DNA of 64,000 bases from Trema orientale (GCA_002914845.1 JXTC01000052.1:1272092-1336091), one strand, 5' to 3'; positions 47,901-60,791 are shown, counted from the stretch's first letter. Numbers and translations are program-made. The notes: generated by a model not told the origin, from the letters alone.

Positions 47901-48076
47901 TCAATTCATTTCTCTTCACACTTTCACCAGCACCGTCCTCACTGGATTCTGACACTAACGAAGCAGCAGCTAGTAATGAAAATGATACAATGAGCGACTT
48001 ATCTTCCCGGGCAAGAGGGAAGTTCGCTTTTATTCGACACCTATTTACTGCAAAGAAGACCAAGAGCGCACAATGA
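44907..48076 (+). CDS. Raf-like (MAPKKK group C) protein kinase, six exons
   Basis: Joins 44907-45148, 45663-45795, 45986-46181, 46496-46620, 47335-47490 and 47786-48076 into 380 residues; all junctions are GT-AG and in phase. It is a cytosolic Ser/Thr/Tyr-type kinase of the plant Raf-like class related to ATN1, closest as I recall to Arabidopsis At5g01850. A hydrophilic N-terminus (1-48) precedes [17 protein letters not shown]. Kinase landmarks: glycine loop GEGAHG 70-75, ATP lysine K90 in VAVKV, HRDLKPDN 185-192, DFG 206-208, APE 230-232, then [15 protein letters not shown]. All catalytic residues are present. The C-terminus ends [16 protein letters not shown], shared with the closest relatives. 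One oddity: the exon 5/6 junction reads AAYAAAKQERP where relatives have AAYAAAFKQERP. The substrate and pathway are unknown. The ATG at 44907 follows three upstream ORFs. Confidence 0.93.
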
Positions 48077-50017
48077 ACAGGTCTAATTTTGAAGAACGTC
48101 CTTGGGTTCCAACTCAAGGAACATAGGCATGTGATACGGAAGTGTAATTGTAATGAGTTTGACTAATCACAAAAATGATGACGATTTACAGAGTATAAAA
48201 ATGCCAAAAGAAAATCAATGTTGATTGGGGAACTCAATAGAGAATAAAAGTGATAAGTCGAACCATATCACATGTAGTTGACACGTTGTAAAGAAGATAC
48301 ATGGTTTTGAACATTTTTCTGTTCATATCAATGTTACCTTCTTTCGCATTGAACAGTCCACAATGCCAGGTATAAGATGAACATATTTGGTATTTTATGG
48401 TTGTGCATGTGCTTAATCCTTGCATTACCTGAATTTTGTGGTTACTGATATTTGGGTTTACAAGGAGAGACGATACCAGAAAATGGTTACTGGTATTTTC
48501 GTTTTAGCTAGAAAGTACCGAAACTAAGCAAAGTAGCAAGTCAGATAGTCCATTGAAGAGCAGACCAATGCAAAAGAAACCGCTTTGCTCCTCATATTCG
48601 AGCTTAACTCTGACTAATGATAGGAATAAAAATTTGCACTCAGTGATGCAACATTTTTTTAACCACTCATTTACACTGTATTAACTTACTTAAGAAAAAG
48701 TATAGGTTGTTAAAAATCACACCACATTACTGTTGTAAATTTTGTATGTTAGGATAATTGATCTTAACTCTTTCATTAAGCTTAAAATTAAGAAGAACTC
48801 AATGCACGTAGCAATTAAGTATATACACGATTGGGAATATCACACATTTAGATTGAGGAATAGCATCCACGTTGATATTTATGGTGACATATCGATACAA
48901 AAACCTGAAATGCACTTATTCAATATCAACTTAACATACAGGATTAGCATTTCCTAGCAGATACTAATGAACGATCCCATCCCCTCAAAATGGAAAAGAA
49001 GCTTTTTAGTTTTTATTAATATTATTCTCTTGAGGAATCCAATTTTTATTAAAAATAAAAAGTAAAAAAACGAATAGTCCTTCTCAGTTTTAGATAAAAA
49101 ATATTTCTTTTTATAATGATCTTTCTCAGTTTCAGAGAAAAAATATTTCCTTTTATTTGTAATTGCTTTGAATTTTTCCAAACGAAAAAAAAAGCTCTAA
49201 GTTTTTAAAGTTTCTCTTATTATTGTGGATTTGGCATTTTTTTTTTTTGAACTTTTTTGCAGCATCAAGTGGTATCAAAGATAAACTTATTGCAGCCTTC
49301 TATTCTTGTTATGGACGTAGCACTTTATTAAGCTTATTGTTTTGTTCATAAGGCATTAGATAGAGGAATGCTATGGAACATCAGTGATGTCCTATGCCAT
49401 AACAACTTATGAGTTTGTTATTGTTTTATTCTAACTAATAAAATGAGTCTCACATATACAGTGTAAACCCCCGTAACAAACACATTGTGTGTAAAATATA
49501 TTAGAACCAACCAATAAAAGGTTAAGATTTCCAAATGTTAATTTATACATAAAACATTCTTTAATATATATATACACACACATATAATCATCATGTAAAT
49601 GGTTTAGATTTTGATGAAACTTTGAGGCTTAAACTTATACTTTATTGGATCGTGTATTTTTTTTAATCTTCTATTTATTTATTTATTTTTTTTCATTTTT
49701 TCATAATCTATTTGAGTGTATTTTTGAAATGAAAAAAATTTACATATTAAAAAAAAAGAATTTTATAGGGATTTTTTGGGGGGATAAAAATGTAGTGATC
49801 ATTAGATGCTCATGATGAGCAGCACAGCCCCAAAAGAAAAGGGATGCGTACGAAGATGCTCTTTGTAGCTGTAGAAGCGATGGAGGAGATGGAGAAGGAG
49901 AACACTTGGAAAACCAAAACCAAGCTTGGTTTTCCAATTTCGCTGTGACAAAAGCCCAAGAAGCTCGTTAATTTCACTACTTGCTTAGCTACTGGAGAAT
50001 TCTGGAAATGGAAGATC
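48077..50017. other. Spacer between kinase and PPR genes
   Basis: 48077 to about 48450 is probably the kinase 3' untranslated region. 49060-49160 has a short direct repeat (CCTTCTCAGTTTTAGATAAAAAATATTTC and a near copy, each quoted in part). 49365-49560 may be a worn MITE (AGGAATGCTATGGAACATC). The composition becomes less AT-rich at about 49800, presumably the PPR promoter and leader. Confidence 0.4.
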
Positions 50018-51610
50018 ATGCAAAGAGTCATAGAGGCCAAGCTTCGTCGAGTTCTTCATCGACTATCTTCCATGAAAGACGTAGAGCAAGCCCAAGCTTT
50101 CATCACCAAAACAGGCCTATTCAATGACGCTCCTCTCATCGCCGAGCTCATCGCCTCGACTTCCATGTCGCCATGGGGCTGTCTCGCTTATGCTCAGTCC
50201 CTGTTCGAAGAAACCACCATGGACGACCCTTTTGTGTGCAACAACATGATTAGGGCTTACACCAGAAGCGTTTTCCCGATCAGGGCCTTACATATTTATA
50301 ATCGTATGCAGAAATTGGATCTTGGGTCTGATAATTTCACCTACAATTTTGCTCTCAGGGCTTGCGCCAGAGCCTTGAAATGGTTTGAGGAGGACGCTGT
50401 GAAATCTTGCGGTTTCGAGATTTTTCGTAAGGGAGCCGAGATTCATTGCCGGCTTTTGAAATTGGGGTTTGATCGTGATTCATATGTTCAGAATGCGTTG
50501 GTTTTCGCTTATTCGCAATGTGGGCATGTGGGACTCGCACGCCATGTGTTTGACGAAATGACCGAGAGAAGCGTTGCTTCTTGGAACATCATGATATCGG
50601 CCTATGATCAAATCAGTGATTTCGAATCGGCGGATTATCTTTTTGCTTTAATGCCTCAGAAGAATGTGGTTTCTTGGAACACTTTGTTATCAAGGAATAT
50701 CAGGTTGAGGAAGATCGAGGCTGCAAAGGGGTTGTTTCGAGAAATGCCTGAAAGGGATGCTGTTTCCTGGAACTCCATGATTGCTGGTTACGTTCAGGTC
50801 AAAGACTATGACGGAGCGTTGAATCTCTTCCGTGAAATGCAAGTTTCTAAGGCGGAAGCTACGGAAGTAACGCTTATAACAGTTTTGGGTGCTTGCGCTG
50901 AAACTGGCGCATTGGAGATTGGTAGGAAAATCCACGAATCTTTGAGAGAAAAAAGCTACAAGATTGAAGGGTATTTGGGTAATGCTCTGGTGGATATGTA
51001 CGCAAAATGTGGGAAGTTGAATTCAGCTTGGGAAGTATTCAATGAGCTGAAAATGAGACCTGTAAGTTGCTGGAATGCGATGATTGTTGGTTTAGCAGTC
51101 CATGGTCGATCTGAGGTGGCTTTGGAATTGTTTGCTGCCATGGAAAATAGACTTGATGAAGTTAGGCCCAACCGGGTTACATTCATCGGTGTTCTGATTG
51201 CTTGTAGCCATAAGGGTTTGGTGGAAGAAGGACGGCGGTATTTTGAACGTATGATCCAGCATTATAATATCAAACCCGATAAAAAGCACTTTGGTTGTAT
51301 GGTTGATCTTCTGAGCAGATGGGGATTCCTATATGAAGCTTATCAGATGATCAAAACCGTATCTCGGGAAACAAGCTCCGTAATGTGGAGAACTTTGCTT
51401 GGTGCCTGTATGATACACAGAAACGTGGACTTGGCTGAGAAATGCTTCCAGCAGCTTGCCGAGTTGGAGCCTCTTAAGGATGCAGATTATGTTTTATTAT
51501 CAAATATCTACGCTGAAGCCGAGAGATGGGATGATGTTGAGCGACTGAGGAATGAAATGGTTAGTTCCGGAGTTGTGAAGATGCTTGGCTACAGCCACAT
51601 AGAGAATTAG
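50018..51610 (+). CDS. PLS-class PPR protein, E subgroup, intronless
   Basis: A single exon encodes 530 residues. PPR proteins bind organelle RNA, one base per repeat; PLS-class members mostly act in C-to-U editing in mitochondria or plastids. About a dozen P, L and S repeats are visible from residue 69 on, marked by words such as NALVFAYSQCGHVGLARHVF, SVASWNIMISAYDQI, NVVSWNTLL, DAVSWNSMIAGYVQ and NALVDMYAKCGKL. The C-terminus (VMWRTLLGACMIHRNVDLAE to LLSNIYAEAERWDDVERLR) is the E motif; there is no E+ or DYW domain, so an editing role would need a partner deaminase. The arginine-rich start (MQRVIEAKLRRVLHRL) could be part of an organelle targeting peptide. An out-of-frame ATG lies 10 bases upstream. 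The RNA target is unknown. Lack of introns is normal for this family. Confidence 0.93.
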   Translation: MQRVIEAKLRRVLHRLSSMKDVEQAQAFITKTGLFNDAPLIAELIASTSMSPWGCLAYAQSLFEETTMDDPFVCNNMIRAYTRSVFPIRALHIYNRMQKLDLGSDNFTYNFALRACARALKWFEEDAVKSCGFEIFRKGAEIHCRLLKLGFDRDSYVQNALVFAYSQCGHVGLARHVFDEMTERSVASWNIMISAYDQISDFESADYLFALMPQKNVVSWNTLLSRNIRLRKIEAAKGLFREMPERDAVSWNSMIAGYVQVKDYDGALNLFREMQVSKAEATEVTLITVLGACAETGALEIGRKIHESLREKSYKIEGYLGNALVDMYAKCGKLNSAWEVFNELKMRPVSCWNAMIVGLAVHGRSEVALELFAAMENRLDEVRPNRVTFIGVLIACSHKGLVEEGRRYFERMIQHYNIKPDKKHFGCMVDLLSRWGFLYEAYQMIKTVSRETSSVMWRTLLGACMIHRNVDLAEKCFQQLAELEPLKDADYVLLSNIYAEAERWDDVERLRNEMVSSGVVKMLGYSHIEN

Positions 51611-53640
51611 AGATGAAATAAACAATAAATGGATTTCTAGCATGCAAATTGGTAAGTTCTTTATTCCTTTTACCTCTTTCAAATCACTTAATAATATGTC
51701 AAGGTTAGTATTCTGTCAAGTTGTCTCATACAGGTATTTTTAACTTGTGATATGTTTAGTTAATAATGATTCAATAAGCAGTGACGGTACTTGCTCACCG
51801 CACACGTCTTTGAAACGTGAAGGGGAGAGAGTGAGGCGCTGTACCGGTGTATGTATTCGCCACCGGATACAAAACCATACATTCTGTTTATCGGCGAGCA
51901 ACGAAGATGTGGATATGGAAAATGGCTTAATCTAGCGGGATGAGATCAAAGAGGATAAGCTTCACCGGTTCGGGGAAAGCGAAGGGAGAACGAGGGGAGA
52001 TGAAAGTAGCAGCGAAAAGAATGAAGCTATATAACTTAATAAGATAGTCTCTGTTTGGTAACGATCAAGCGGGTGTTATTAGCCCCCTTATAGATACCAT
52101 AGAAGTTCCCTAACTATGTTGGAAACATATACATTACCCAAAGCTGGCATGAGATTACAAATGAACACAATACTTAAGTCATGTTTAGTCGGATGGGCGC
52201 ATAGCATTACCCATTTATAGAACGAAAACAGTCGTGTTGTGATTACTTTAGTACATACTTCTTGTTTCGTTATACTCTCTTTTACAGCTCGCTTTATCTG
52301 AGTTTGGTTTTTGCTTCGTGGAACTGCATGCAGGGAATTTATATATATAATACTCTCTAGAGATTAAGTTTCGTACTCAATAGTGAAAATATGAAATTGC
52401 CTATATCGCTCAACTTGTTTTTATTATTGTTTTAATTGCGTTTTTACTTCACAAATTCGTAATCAACCTTTGATGTTCACTTCCCAAAAAAAAAAAAGAC
52501 AAAGTAATTTTTTTTTGATGATCACTCTTTGTTTTAACTGCGTTTCAGGAAATTATAATTCAGACTTTTTAATTTGCACTTTTTCTCAAATTTTTCTTGT
52601 CCAAGCTATTGATCAAAATTAGGGGACAAAAATGCAAATTTTATTTTCATAATAATAAGAAAACTCGATCAGATAAATATGAACAACAAATAATATCTCA
52701 AAAGAAAAAGAAAAAGACCAAACAAAATAAGGTATTTGGGTTTTTCTGATGTTTATGAAGGGTTTATTTCTATTTTTACTGGGTATTTTTCAACTGTTAC
52801 ATTGACAAGAGAGAAATTTAACAGAAAATCAAAATTTAGTTATTTGAATCACAATTTTCTAAAATTACATTCTGTTTTGAAAAAAAAAAAAATTAAAATC
52901 TCCAAAATTGAACGTGTAATTTCCTATGGGCGCAAACTTTCCAAGAGTATTTAGCAAATGGCAACTATTGAATCCGAGTATTAATTATGCCATTTTGAAA
53001 ATATCTTCCTTTCTAGTAAAAGGTGAGCAAAATTCCTTAATAACAATGGGACAAAACTTTTATACAAAAAACAAAATGGCAAAATTTTCAAACATAACGT
53101 AAATGAAAGGTTTGACACAATTGACTACATAAATAATGATATTTGTGGAAAGAAAAATCAACTATAAATATAACACAGTAATTAACCCATCAAATAATTA
53201 ACTCATCTCTTTCCCTCTTTCTTTATATTACCAAAAAAAAAAAAAAAAACCCATCAAATACTTTTCATAGTCCAATTTTAGAAATTCCTTTGTTTTCATT
53301 TTTGAAACAATTTCACGGTGGCAGTTTTATCCGATATTTTAGACTTTGGACGAAAAATTGGTGACTTGGGACTTGTTGGTTGGTCTAGACGAGAAAATGA
53401 AATGAGCTCAAATCCCATCGCACTCACTGCCCACGTAATCAGCCAAAAAGTCTAACATCGAGTATATTCTCGTTGCTTCTGAGCCGTTGGATTTGATCAG
53501 ATTTGCACGTGGCGTGAAAGTAGAAGGTCAAGGTTCGAAGCATTACATAAGCATAACAAAGGAAAAAAAAAAGGAAAAAAAAAATTAAAAAGACTCAAGT
53601 CAATGCCATTGTCGCAAGCGTTGGTAGAAACTTCAAGCTA
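51611..53640. other. Spacer between PPR and CAD1 genes
   Basis: The first bases are the PPR 3' untranslated region. 51780-52020 is an unexplained GC-richer island (GACGGTACTTGCTCACCGC, CACCGGTTCGGGGAAAGC) with a 62-codon open frame at 51747-51935 that I do not recognise. From 52050 to 53450 the sequence is AT-rich with no gene seen. CACGTGGC lies at about 53505. Confidence 0.4.
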
Positions 53641-54146
53641 CTGTTAAGACTTACATGGTAGAGAGAGAAAAAAAATTTACAGAGAGAGAGAGAAAGAGAG
53701 AGAAACTGTGTACAGAGTACTCAACAGAGGAAGATTGGGGAAAATCTTCTGAGATCCAGAGGAGGAAGAGATAAGGCTTGAGGTACATAACATTTCCTTT
53801 CGACTATTGATTCGAATCTCGGTTTCGGATTGTGTGTATATATATATGTGTATTTACATATGTATTTGTTTTCCGGGTTAAGTTATCGAGGGAGGGACGA
53901 AGTAATGAGCTTGAAGACTTGGCTTCGATGAGAAAATTGTTGATCAGAAAAGTCCAGAGGGAAAAAAATTCAGGAGATGATATGTTTGAAAAGTTTCTCA
54001 GGGATTTTCTGGTAAAATTTTGAGATTGGTTTTCCGAATTGAGGGAAAAACAGAAGGTGGGTTGTTGATTTGTGTTGGTTTAGCCAACTGGGTTTGGTTC
54101 TGATCAGGGAAAGAGTGGTTGGGTTTTGGAGGATTTGTGATGAGAA
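53641..54146 (+). promoter_or_regulatory. Proximal promoter and 5' leader of CAD1-like gene
   Basis: A GA-rich tract (53655-53705) is followed by leader-like sequence. Two upstream ORFs are present: a short one from ATG 53904 (8 codons) and one of 31 codons at 53928-54023 (starting MRKLLIRKVQREKN). Both end before the main ATG at 54147. Whether they are in the mature transcript depends on an undetermined transcription start and possible leader intron. Confidence 0.45.
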
Positions 54147-57100
54147 ATGGGGGAAAATGCAGCAGCTTTGCACACTGCTGTGAACTCCGTTCAGGCATTA
54201 GGAAGGGGCTTCGACGTGAATTTCGACACGAGGTTGCTATACTGTAAAGGAGTTTCAGGGTCTCGGATAGTCGAGGTCGATGGCGAACATAGTAGGGATC
54301 TCTGGCTGTACGACGATGTAGTTGTGCCCAATGTCTCAAGGGACATCAAGAACTCTCAGGAGTCTTTTGGGCGTCAGAGTTCAGGCGTTTGTAGCTTCCA
54401 TGAGGTATGATTATTTTTATTTTTATTTTTTTGGATGTTTAATGTTTTTTTAATTGTTATTTGTGTTTGCATGTATTGGATAGGTGCATGTTTTAGATTC
54501 ATTTACTTAACGTTTGGGTGTTCTGGGAATGGGGCTTAGTTGCAATTAGGAGGTAATGACTGAGTGAAGAGGTTTTACTATTTTGAATTGGATGAATGTT
54601 GGACTATTGTGTGGACTTTATATATCCGAATTGACATATTTTATAAATTGAAAGTTGAAAGTAGAAGCAATTTTTTAGATATTCGGTAGTGCATAAGCAT
54701 TAGTTTAGATTATTTCCATAATGCTGAAGTATTAGTTTAGATGTTTCATAGTGCTAAGGCCCCCTTCTTCTTCTTCTTCTTCTTTTTTTTTTTTTTTTTT
54801 TTTTTTTTAGCGAGGAACAAGAAAAATGGGTGAGGGAATAGGCAGAGAGGGAATACAAGGATGACATATGGATTGCACATTATATATTTTGTCATTTTAC
54901 GATGCTTTCCATGTAAGAGTAAAGAGAATAGGAGGGAGTCAAAGTTTTGTAATTGCAAGGATGAGATGTAGAATGAAAATTTATACGTTTTTGACACTTG
55001 TGGTAGACAGCTACTAAGGGAGAAAGTCAGTCAATCACTAATAGCTGGCCTGCAAGGAGATGTGATCTGAAAGTTAATGTTCTTTTCAAGAAAGCGACTC
55101 TAACATTTTTCTCTACCATAATTCTGTTGTATATAGTTAGGCCAAGTGTTTTGTTTGGCTATTTATCACTTAGCTGCAGCCTGCAAGGATGTGCTATCCA
55201 TTTTTTTTTTTTTTTTTTTTTTATAAATCTTTTCATCCGAAAAAGTTCTGAGTTTCATATTTTTTTTTATTTGGCTTTCTTTAGGCAGTTATAGAGACGT
55301 AAATATGGACAATCTTTATGTGGTCATATCTTATTTTCAGCCATATTCATTTTTCACTTGAAAAACATAGCAGCAGGTGGTAACAAAGTGCATGAATGTT
55401 TGTTATCCTTAAATGGTTCAACGTTTGTTTTTATTTAAGAATGTAAACAACTAAAAATCTACATTATGATATTTTGATGTTCCAAATAAATGTAATTAGG
55501 GTCAAAAAGGATAAGTGTAAATAGTTTTGGCAAATGGAGTGTACATGTAATATAGCCAAAACCTAAAGCGTCTAGGTGCAGTTTTCCAAATGAAACAAAT
55601 ATTTTATGTTTTATAGACCACTAAACGAGTTTCCTTACCTATGAGGATGAGATGTGCAATGAAAATTACATAAACTATCAAGGTTTTGCATTGATGTTAT
55701 TCAACTTTTATATTTCTCATGTTGAATACGGCAGATGGTGGAATATTTCAATCAAAAGGCTAATCTTTCTGGGGGCTTTGCTCTTGGTAATTTTAATGCT
55801 GCATTCAATTTCACTGGTACAAAGCATATAGATGCTGCATCTACAAAGACCCTTTCTATGGATGGTTTCTACATTCCACTTTCCAAAGTTCAGCTTCTGT
55901 CCCCTCTAGCGTTGCAAGAAAATGTCAAGCGGGCTGTACCAAGTAATTGGGACCCGGCAGCCTTAGCAAGGTATGAATTTGATAATATTAGATAGAAGTT
56001 AGCGATTGGATATTATTGAACGCTCTCTGATTGCTAATGTCTTTTTAATAGCTTCATTGAAAATTTCGGGACACATGTCATAACATCTGTCACTATTGGT
56101 GGGAAAGATATGATTTATGTAAAACAACATCAGCACTCAACTTTGTCCACTTTGGAGATAAAGAACTACGTTCAGGATATTGGAAATCAGAGGTTCTCTG
56201 ACGCAGAAAGCCATTCAAGTTCAGGTCCCATGAAACTCAAGGATAAGGTTAGTACTACATTTTTGTTTTTCCTTTTTCTTGCTATATTTTTTCTCGATTT
56301 CATAGCAGGCCACGACTTTCCTTTAGGTGTTTATTTAATCTATTTTTTGTGGTTTTAGGGTGTTGATCCTGGTTTATTTAACAGTCAAGGAGTCTATCCT
56401 CAACCCACCAATGCTCCGTATCTTTCTGGGAAAGAAGTATGTACAATATATATATATATATATATGTATGTATATTTTATTTCTGTTCATAAAATCAACT
56501 CTGCAATTTTGATTTTTTCTGGAGGAAGAAAAACTGTGTTGCACTTGATGTACCTGACCATTGATAACCTATGTGTTGCGTGCCAAGTGCCAACTATTCT
56601 TCTTTTGGCTAAAAGAATGGAATAAATAAACAGGAAAAAAAGAGAGAAAATTTTGGGCTAGTTTGATATCATTTTTGTTCTTGTTCTTACATTGTTAGTA
56701 TCATTATTTAGACAAAAGGAAGTATCATTATTTAGACAAAAGGAATAGTTGAGATCCTCATACACAACATCCTGATAAATTTTTTCAACTTCTGTATCAG
56801 TTTTGTTTGAAAACCTAAAGATAAAAGTGATACCAAACGAGTATGTGCTTCTCTCTTTGGACTTCTATACTCTTGTGCGTGAAATTTCTTATACAGATCT
56901 TAATATCTGAAATTTAAAAGTCAAGCCCTTATGAGGATTGAGGCCTTGACTCTGATGTTTCTGAACATCCTTACAAACCTTACCATAGTCTTGAATCGTT
57001 TCAATTGATAGTTATCTTTTCAATTTGAAATGGACCTGATTAATTTATTTTTTGTTCGTCACAAAATAGACCAATAATGGCTTTCTTTAATGGTTCCTTT

Positions 57101-59259
57101 GAATTTGTTTTCTTTTTTCCTCCTCTGTTTCCCTTTATTTTGTTATTATTATTATTATTTATTTATTTTTTGCTTGAAAAGAAGTTATCCCTTTTTAGTT
57201 TTAGGGTGAAAAGGAACTTATCGAACACCGTTTTAGATTTGAAGTTTTCTTTTTCGTTGCTTTGATATGATTGAAGGGTTATTTATTTATTTTTTTCCAG
57301 AAAGTGTTTGCTTAGGGCCATTCCTTTCTTTGACCTCTATCCCTTATTGATGTCCCAGTTTGAGTTGTGAAGTCAAACTGTTTATTTGTTTCTAGGAAAC
57401 ATCTAGTTGAAGTTTCTTGTTATTGAAATTGGTTCACTAAATCACCAGGAGGGCTTAAACTAAGAATTCTCTGAATATTCTTTATGCAGGATGTGACAGT
57501 CATTTTCCGGAGGAGGGGAGGAGATGATCTGGAACAAAACCACACCCGATGGGCAAGAACCATCAGGGCAGCTCCAGATGTCGTTGAGATGACATTTTGT
57601 CCTATAACAACTCTTCTTGAAGGGGTAATTGGAAGGGAGCATCTTATTCGAGCCATTAGTCTTTATCTTGAATGTAAGACAATCAAGCTTCATGATGGGT
57701 TGGTACCATCATTCTCCTGTAGTGTTCTGTAGTATTGATGAAAAAATATTCTTGCTAATTGTATTGATTTATGGGACTAATTTCTTTCACAGATAAGCCT
57801 CCAATTGAAGAACTGAGATATTTTCTAGAGTTTCAGATTCCTCGATTATGGGCTCCTGTACATGACAGGATTCCTGGGCACCAGAGAAAGGAACCTGTTT
57901 GTCCATCTTTGCAATTTAGCATTATGGGTCAAAAGCTTTATGTCAGCCAGGAGCAGGTACTTATGTTGTGCTAAACATTTGAATTTACAAGAAAAATCTT
58001 TATCATGCTGGAAGACGGTGTGCTTCTGAAAGATTAGTTCTGTATTGATGATGAATGAGCCAAATAAAACTGCTTTTTTTTTTAAAAAATTTTTCTTTTA
58101 ACAAAATCTTGAGTTTACGCCTGTTATAGTGCTGATTCCATACCTTACTTCCAGCCCTGACACCAAGGCTGGAGATTGAAATCTCAAACAATTTGATCGT
58201 ATTTTCTGAAGCAACCAAAACTTGTAATGTTTTTCTGGCGTCTATATGTCATTACTGTCATTTTTTTTAAGAGCAAATTATTGTTTTATTTAATGGATGT
58301 GTCATTATTGCAACTATTACTTCTCAATTACCTATTCTTCAAAGTGCTTATGTAAAACAGAATTCTGGACTATCAGTTCTTACTTCTTTTCTGTCATAAT
58401 GGATTTATACACCTAAAAGGAACTAGAAAATCCTACCAGATGAAGGGAACTTCAGCGATTAACCAGTCTTTGCTTTAATCCTAGCATCTTATGTTTCGTT
58501 CTGATAATCTGATTGATTCATGTATCAATTGCTATACATTTAAGTTTTCTGTATAAATCACAAAAAAAACTCCTGCGTGACTCTTGTCCCTTGTGATTCT
58601 CATAAATTGCCTTGGAATTCCAGATATCAGTTGGGCGAAAGCCAGTAACAGGCTTGAGGCTTTGTCTTGAAGGAAGTAAGCAGAATCGTCTGTGTATTCA
58701 TGTTCAACACTTGGCCTCTCTTCCGAAGATCCTTCAGCCATACTGGGATACTCATGTGGCAATTGGTGCTCCCAAGTGGCAGGGGCCTGAGGAGCAAGAT
58801 AGCCGATGGTTTGAGCCAGTAAAGTGGAAAAACTTCTCTCATGTGAGCACCGCACCTATTGAGAACCCCGAAACCTACATTGGCGATCTCTCTGGAGTCT
58901 ACATAGTCACAGGAGCACAGCTTGGAGTTTGGGATTTTGGGTCAAGAAATGTCTTGTACATGAAACTGTTGTATTCTAGGCTTCCAGGCTGCACCATACG
59001 AAGATCACTGTGGGATCATACGCCAAATGAGAAGTTGAAGAAAGTAGCATCTGCCAGAGGCAACTCTAATTCTGGAGACTCAAGTTCAGATTCAAGAGAA
59101 CACTCTGGGGGTAATAAGTTGGTGAAGCTTGTGGATATGTCCGAGATGAGCAAGGGGCCCCAGGACCATCCGGGTCATTGGTTGGTGACTGGTGGAAAGC
59201 TCGGTGTGGAGAAAGGTAAAATTATATTGAGAGTGAAATACTCCTTGCTAAATTACTGA
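54147..59259 (+). CDS. CAD1: CAD1-type MACPF-domain protein, seven exons
   Basis: Joins 54147-54404, 55735-55970, 56052-56247, 56359-56436, 57490-57673, 57793-57956 and 58624-59259 into 583 residues; every junction is GT-AG and keeps frame. CAD1 (constitutively activated cell death 1) of Arabidopsis is a membrane-attack-complex/perforin protein that restrains salicylate-dependent cell death and immunity. Family signs: QALGRGFDV near the start, CSFHEM across the first junction, the MACPF signature FGTHVITSVTIGG at 170-182, then FRRRGGDDLEQNH, YKPPIEEL, GRKPVTGLRL, WQGPEEQDSRWFEPVKWKN and the end KGKIILRVKYSLLNY, nearly as I recall CAD1. The length is close to the 561 residues of CAD1. No signal peptide is visible, as usual for the plant family. 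The alternative would be a paralogue of the same clade rather than the strict orthologue. Confidence 0.92.
54405..55734 (+). other. Intron 1 of the CAD1-like gene
   Basis: 1,330 bases, with pure T tracts at about 54783-54808 and 55201-55222 and a TTC run before the first. No nested gene or complete transposon was recognised. Confidence 0.75.
56437..57489 (+). other. Intron 4 of the CAD1-like gene
   Basis: 1,053 bases, starting with a TA microsatellite right after the donor (56447-56465). A 20-base word (AAGGAAGTATCATTATTTAG) follows a near copy at about 56700-56740. The open frame at 57077-57265 is low-complexity T-rich sequence, not a gene. Confidence 0.7.
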
Positions 59260-60760
59260 TGTAGACTTGTATGATGATGTGTAGAGCTGATTTTTGTTAG
59301 GTAGAGGTGGTGTCTTTTTTCTATTGGGTATAAAATTATGCTGTTCATCCCTCTGTATGAACCTTTTGCAGTGTGATGGACCAAGTATGGGAAGGGAAGT
59401 GTTCTTTTTCCTTTTTGGTTTTTCCCTTGTATCAAGGTTCCATTCCAGCAGTTTTTAATAGCGAAATTCAGTTATTAGTGTGGTGCAAGTCCGATGAAAA
59501 TGTGAATTTCTCTTCTGCAAGTTGTTAAGGTGTTTTAGATGCTAATGCGTGTCAAAATTAGTACAGACAGGTGATACTTCTATTTTCTTAATTCTGGGAG
59601 AAATATATATATATGCCATATATATATATGCTTATACAGATTAATATCTTCCTTTACCATATTACAATTTCAAGCATTTTACCGGTAAAGGAAATAAGTA
59701 AATAGCTAATCATTTCATATATTTGACAAAAGGCTTCGTCTTTGTAATATCATTCATCCTTAACCTGACAGGTGAAAAATCCTGGAATGGTGATCGAAGC
59801 AAGAAATACCTTTTACCATTTCTTCTTTTCGTTTAATGTCGATGAAAAAGACACGAACATCAAAGGAAGTAAGATAATGTACTTTATAATCTTAGCCGAG
59901 TCAGTTGATGAATAATATTGCATACAATTTTTCTTTCCCCTTTATTCTTCTTCTACAAAGTTGAGTCTGTTTGGTAACACACGTTTAAAGAATTGTAGTC
60001 CAACTCAAGTTGATTCTGGCACCAAAAGAGTCTCTGCATATTTTGGAGCCCGAGTTGTGGGAACACTTGTATTTCTTGTGATGTTCAGCTGAATCAGCTC
60101 AACGTTTTAATTATGTTTCTTTTAGTCCTTGCGGTCATTTTTTCCAGACAGTTTCCGGTTCAGCTTAATTGAATGGCAAAAAATATATTCTAGCCACGTA
60201 GGCTTTACCGTCAACTTCACCCATGTGGTGCAAACTTTATGGATTTATTGATCTTCCAAAGTTGGAATTGACTAGCAGGAAGTCAAGTTTTCCAACAATA
60301 TTCCCCTCGACTATTTCCTTATCTGTATTTTTTTTTTCCTGGCTTGAACCTCTGAACTACTTCCTTCATTTACATTCATTTGCACCAAAAACATAAAATT
60401 AAAATAAGTTATTGGTTCACATAAAATTGGGTGGAAGGATAAACCACCAAAAAGAACTTTGAGTGCTGTTTTTAACACATTGTAATAAGCTAGTTGTAAC
60501 TCTTAACTCACACTGCAAAAAACTAGAATATAAATGGAACCAACCCAGCCCAGATGCCATAAATCAGGACAGGTAGAAGATTTATTTTAGCCCTACTTTT
60601 TATTTATATTTTAAAAAAAGTTGGGGTTGTTTTCTCTAAACTTAAATATCCTTTGGCTAATTAATAAAAGCAGGTTATCTAAATTTGAAACCCCTTTTAA
60701 TATCAAACCATAGTGGGTGTGAAACATGCCTTGCCACCTCAACATTAACCAAGCATACCT

Positions 60761-60791
<31 letters not shown>

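Noticed and set aside
54746-54997. Minus-strand frame with a poly-lysine run in CAD1 intron 1
   Set aside because: The lysine run is a poly-T tract read backwards; it is intron sequence.
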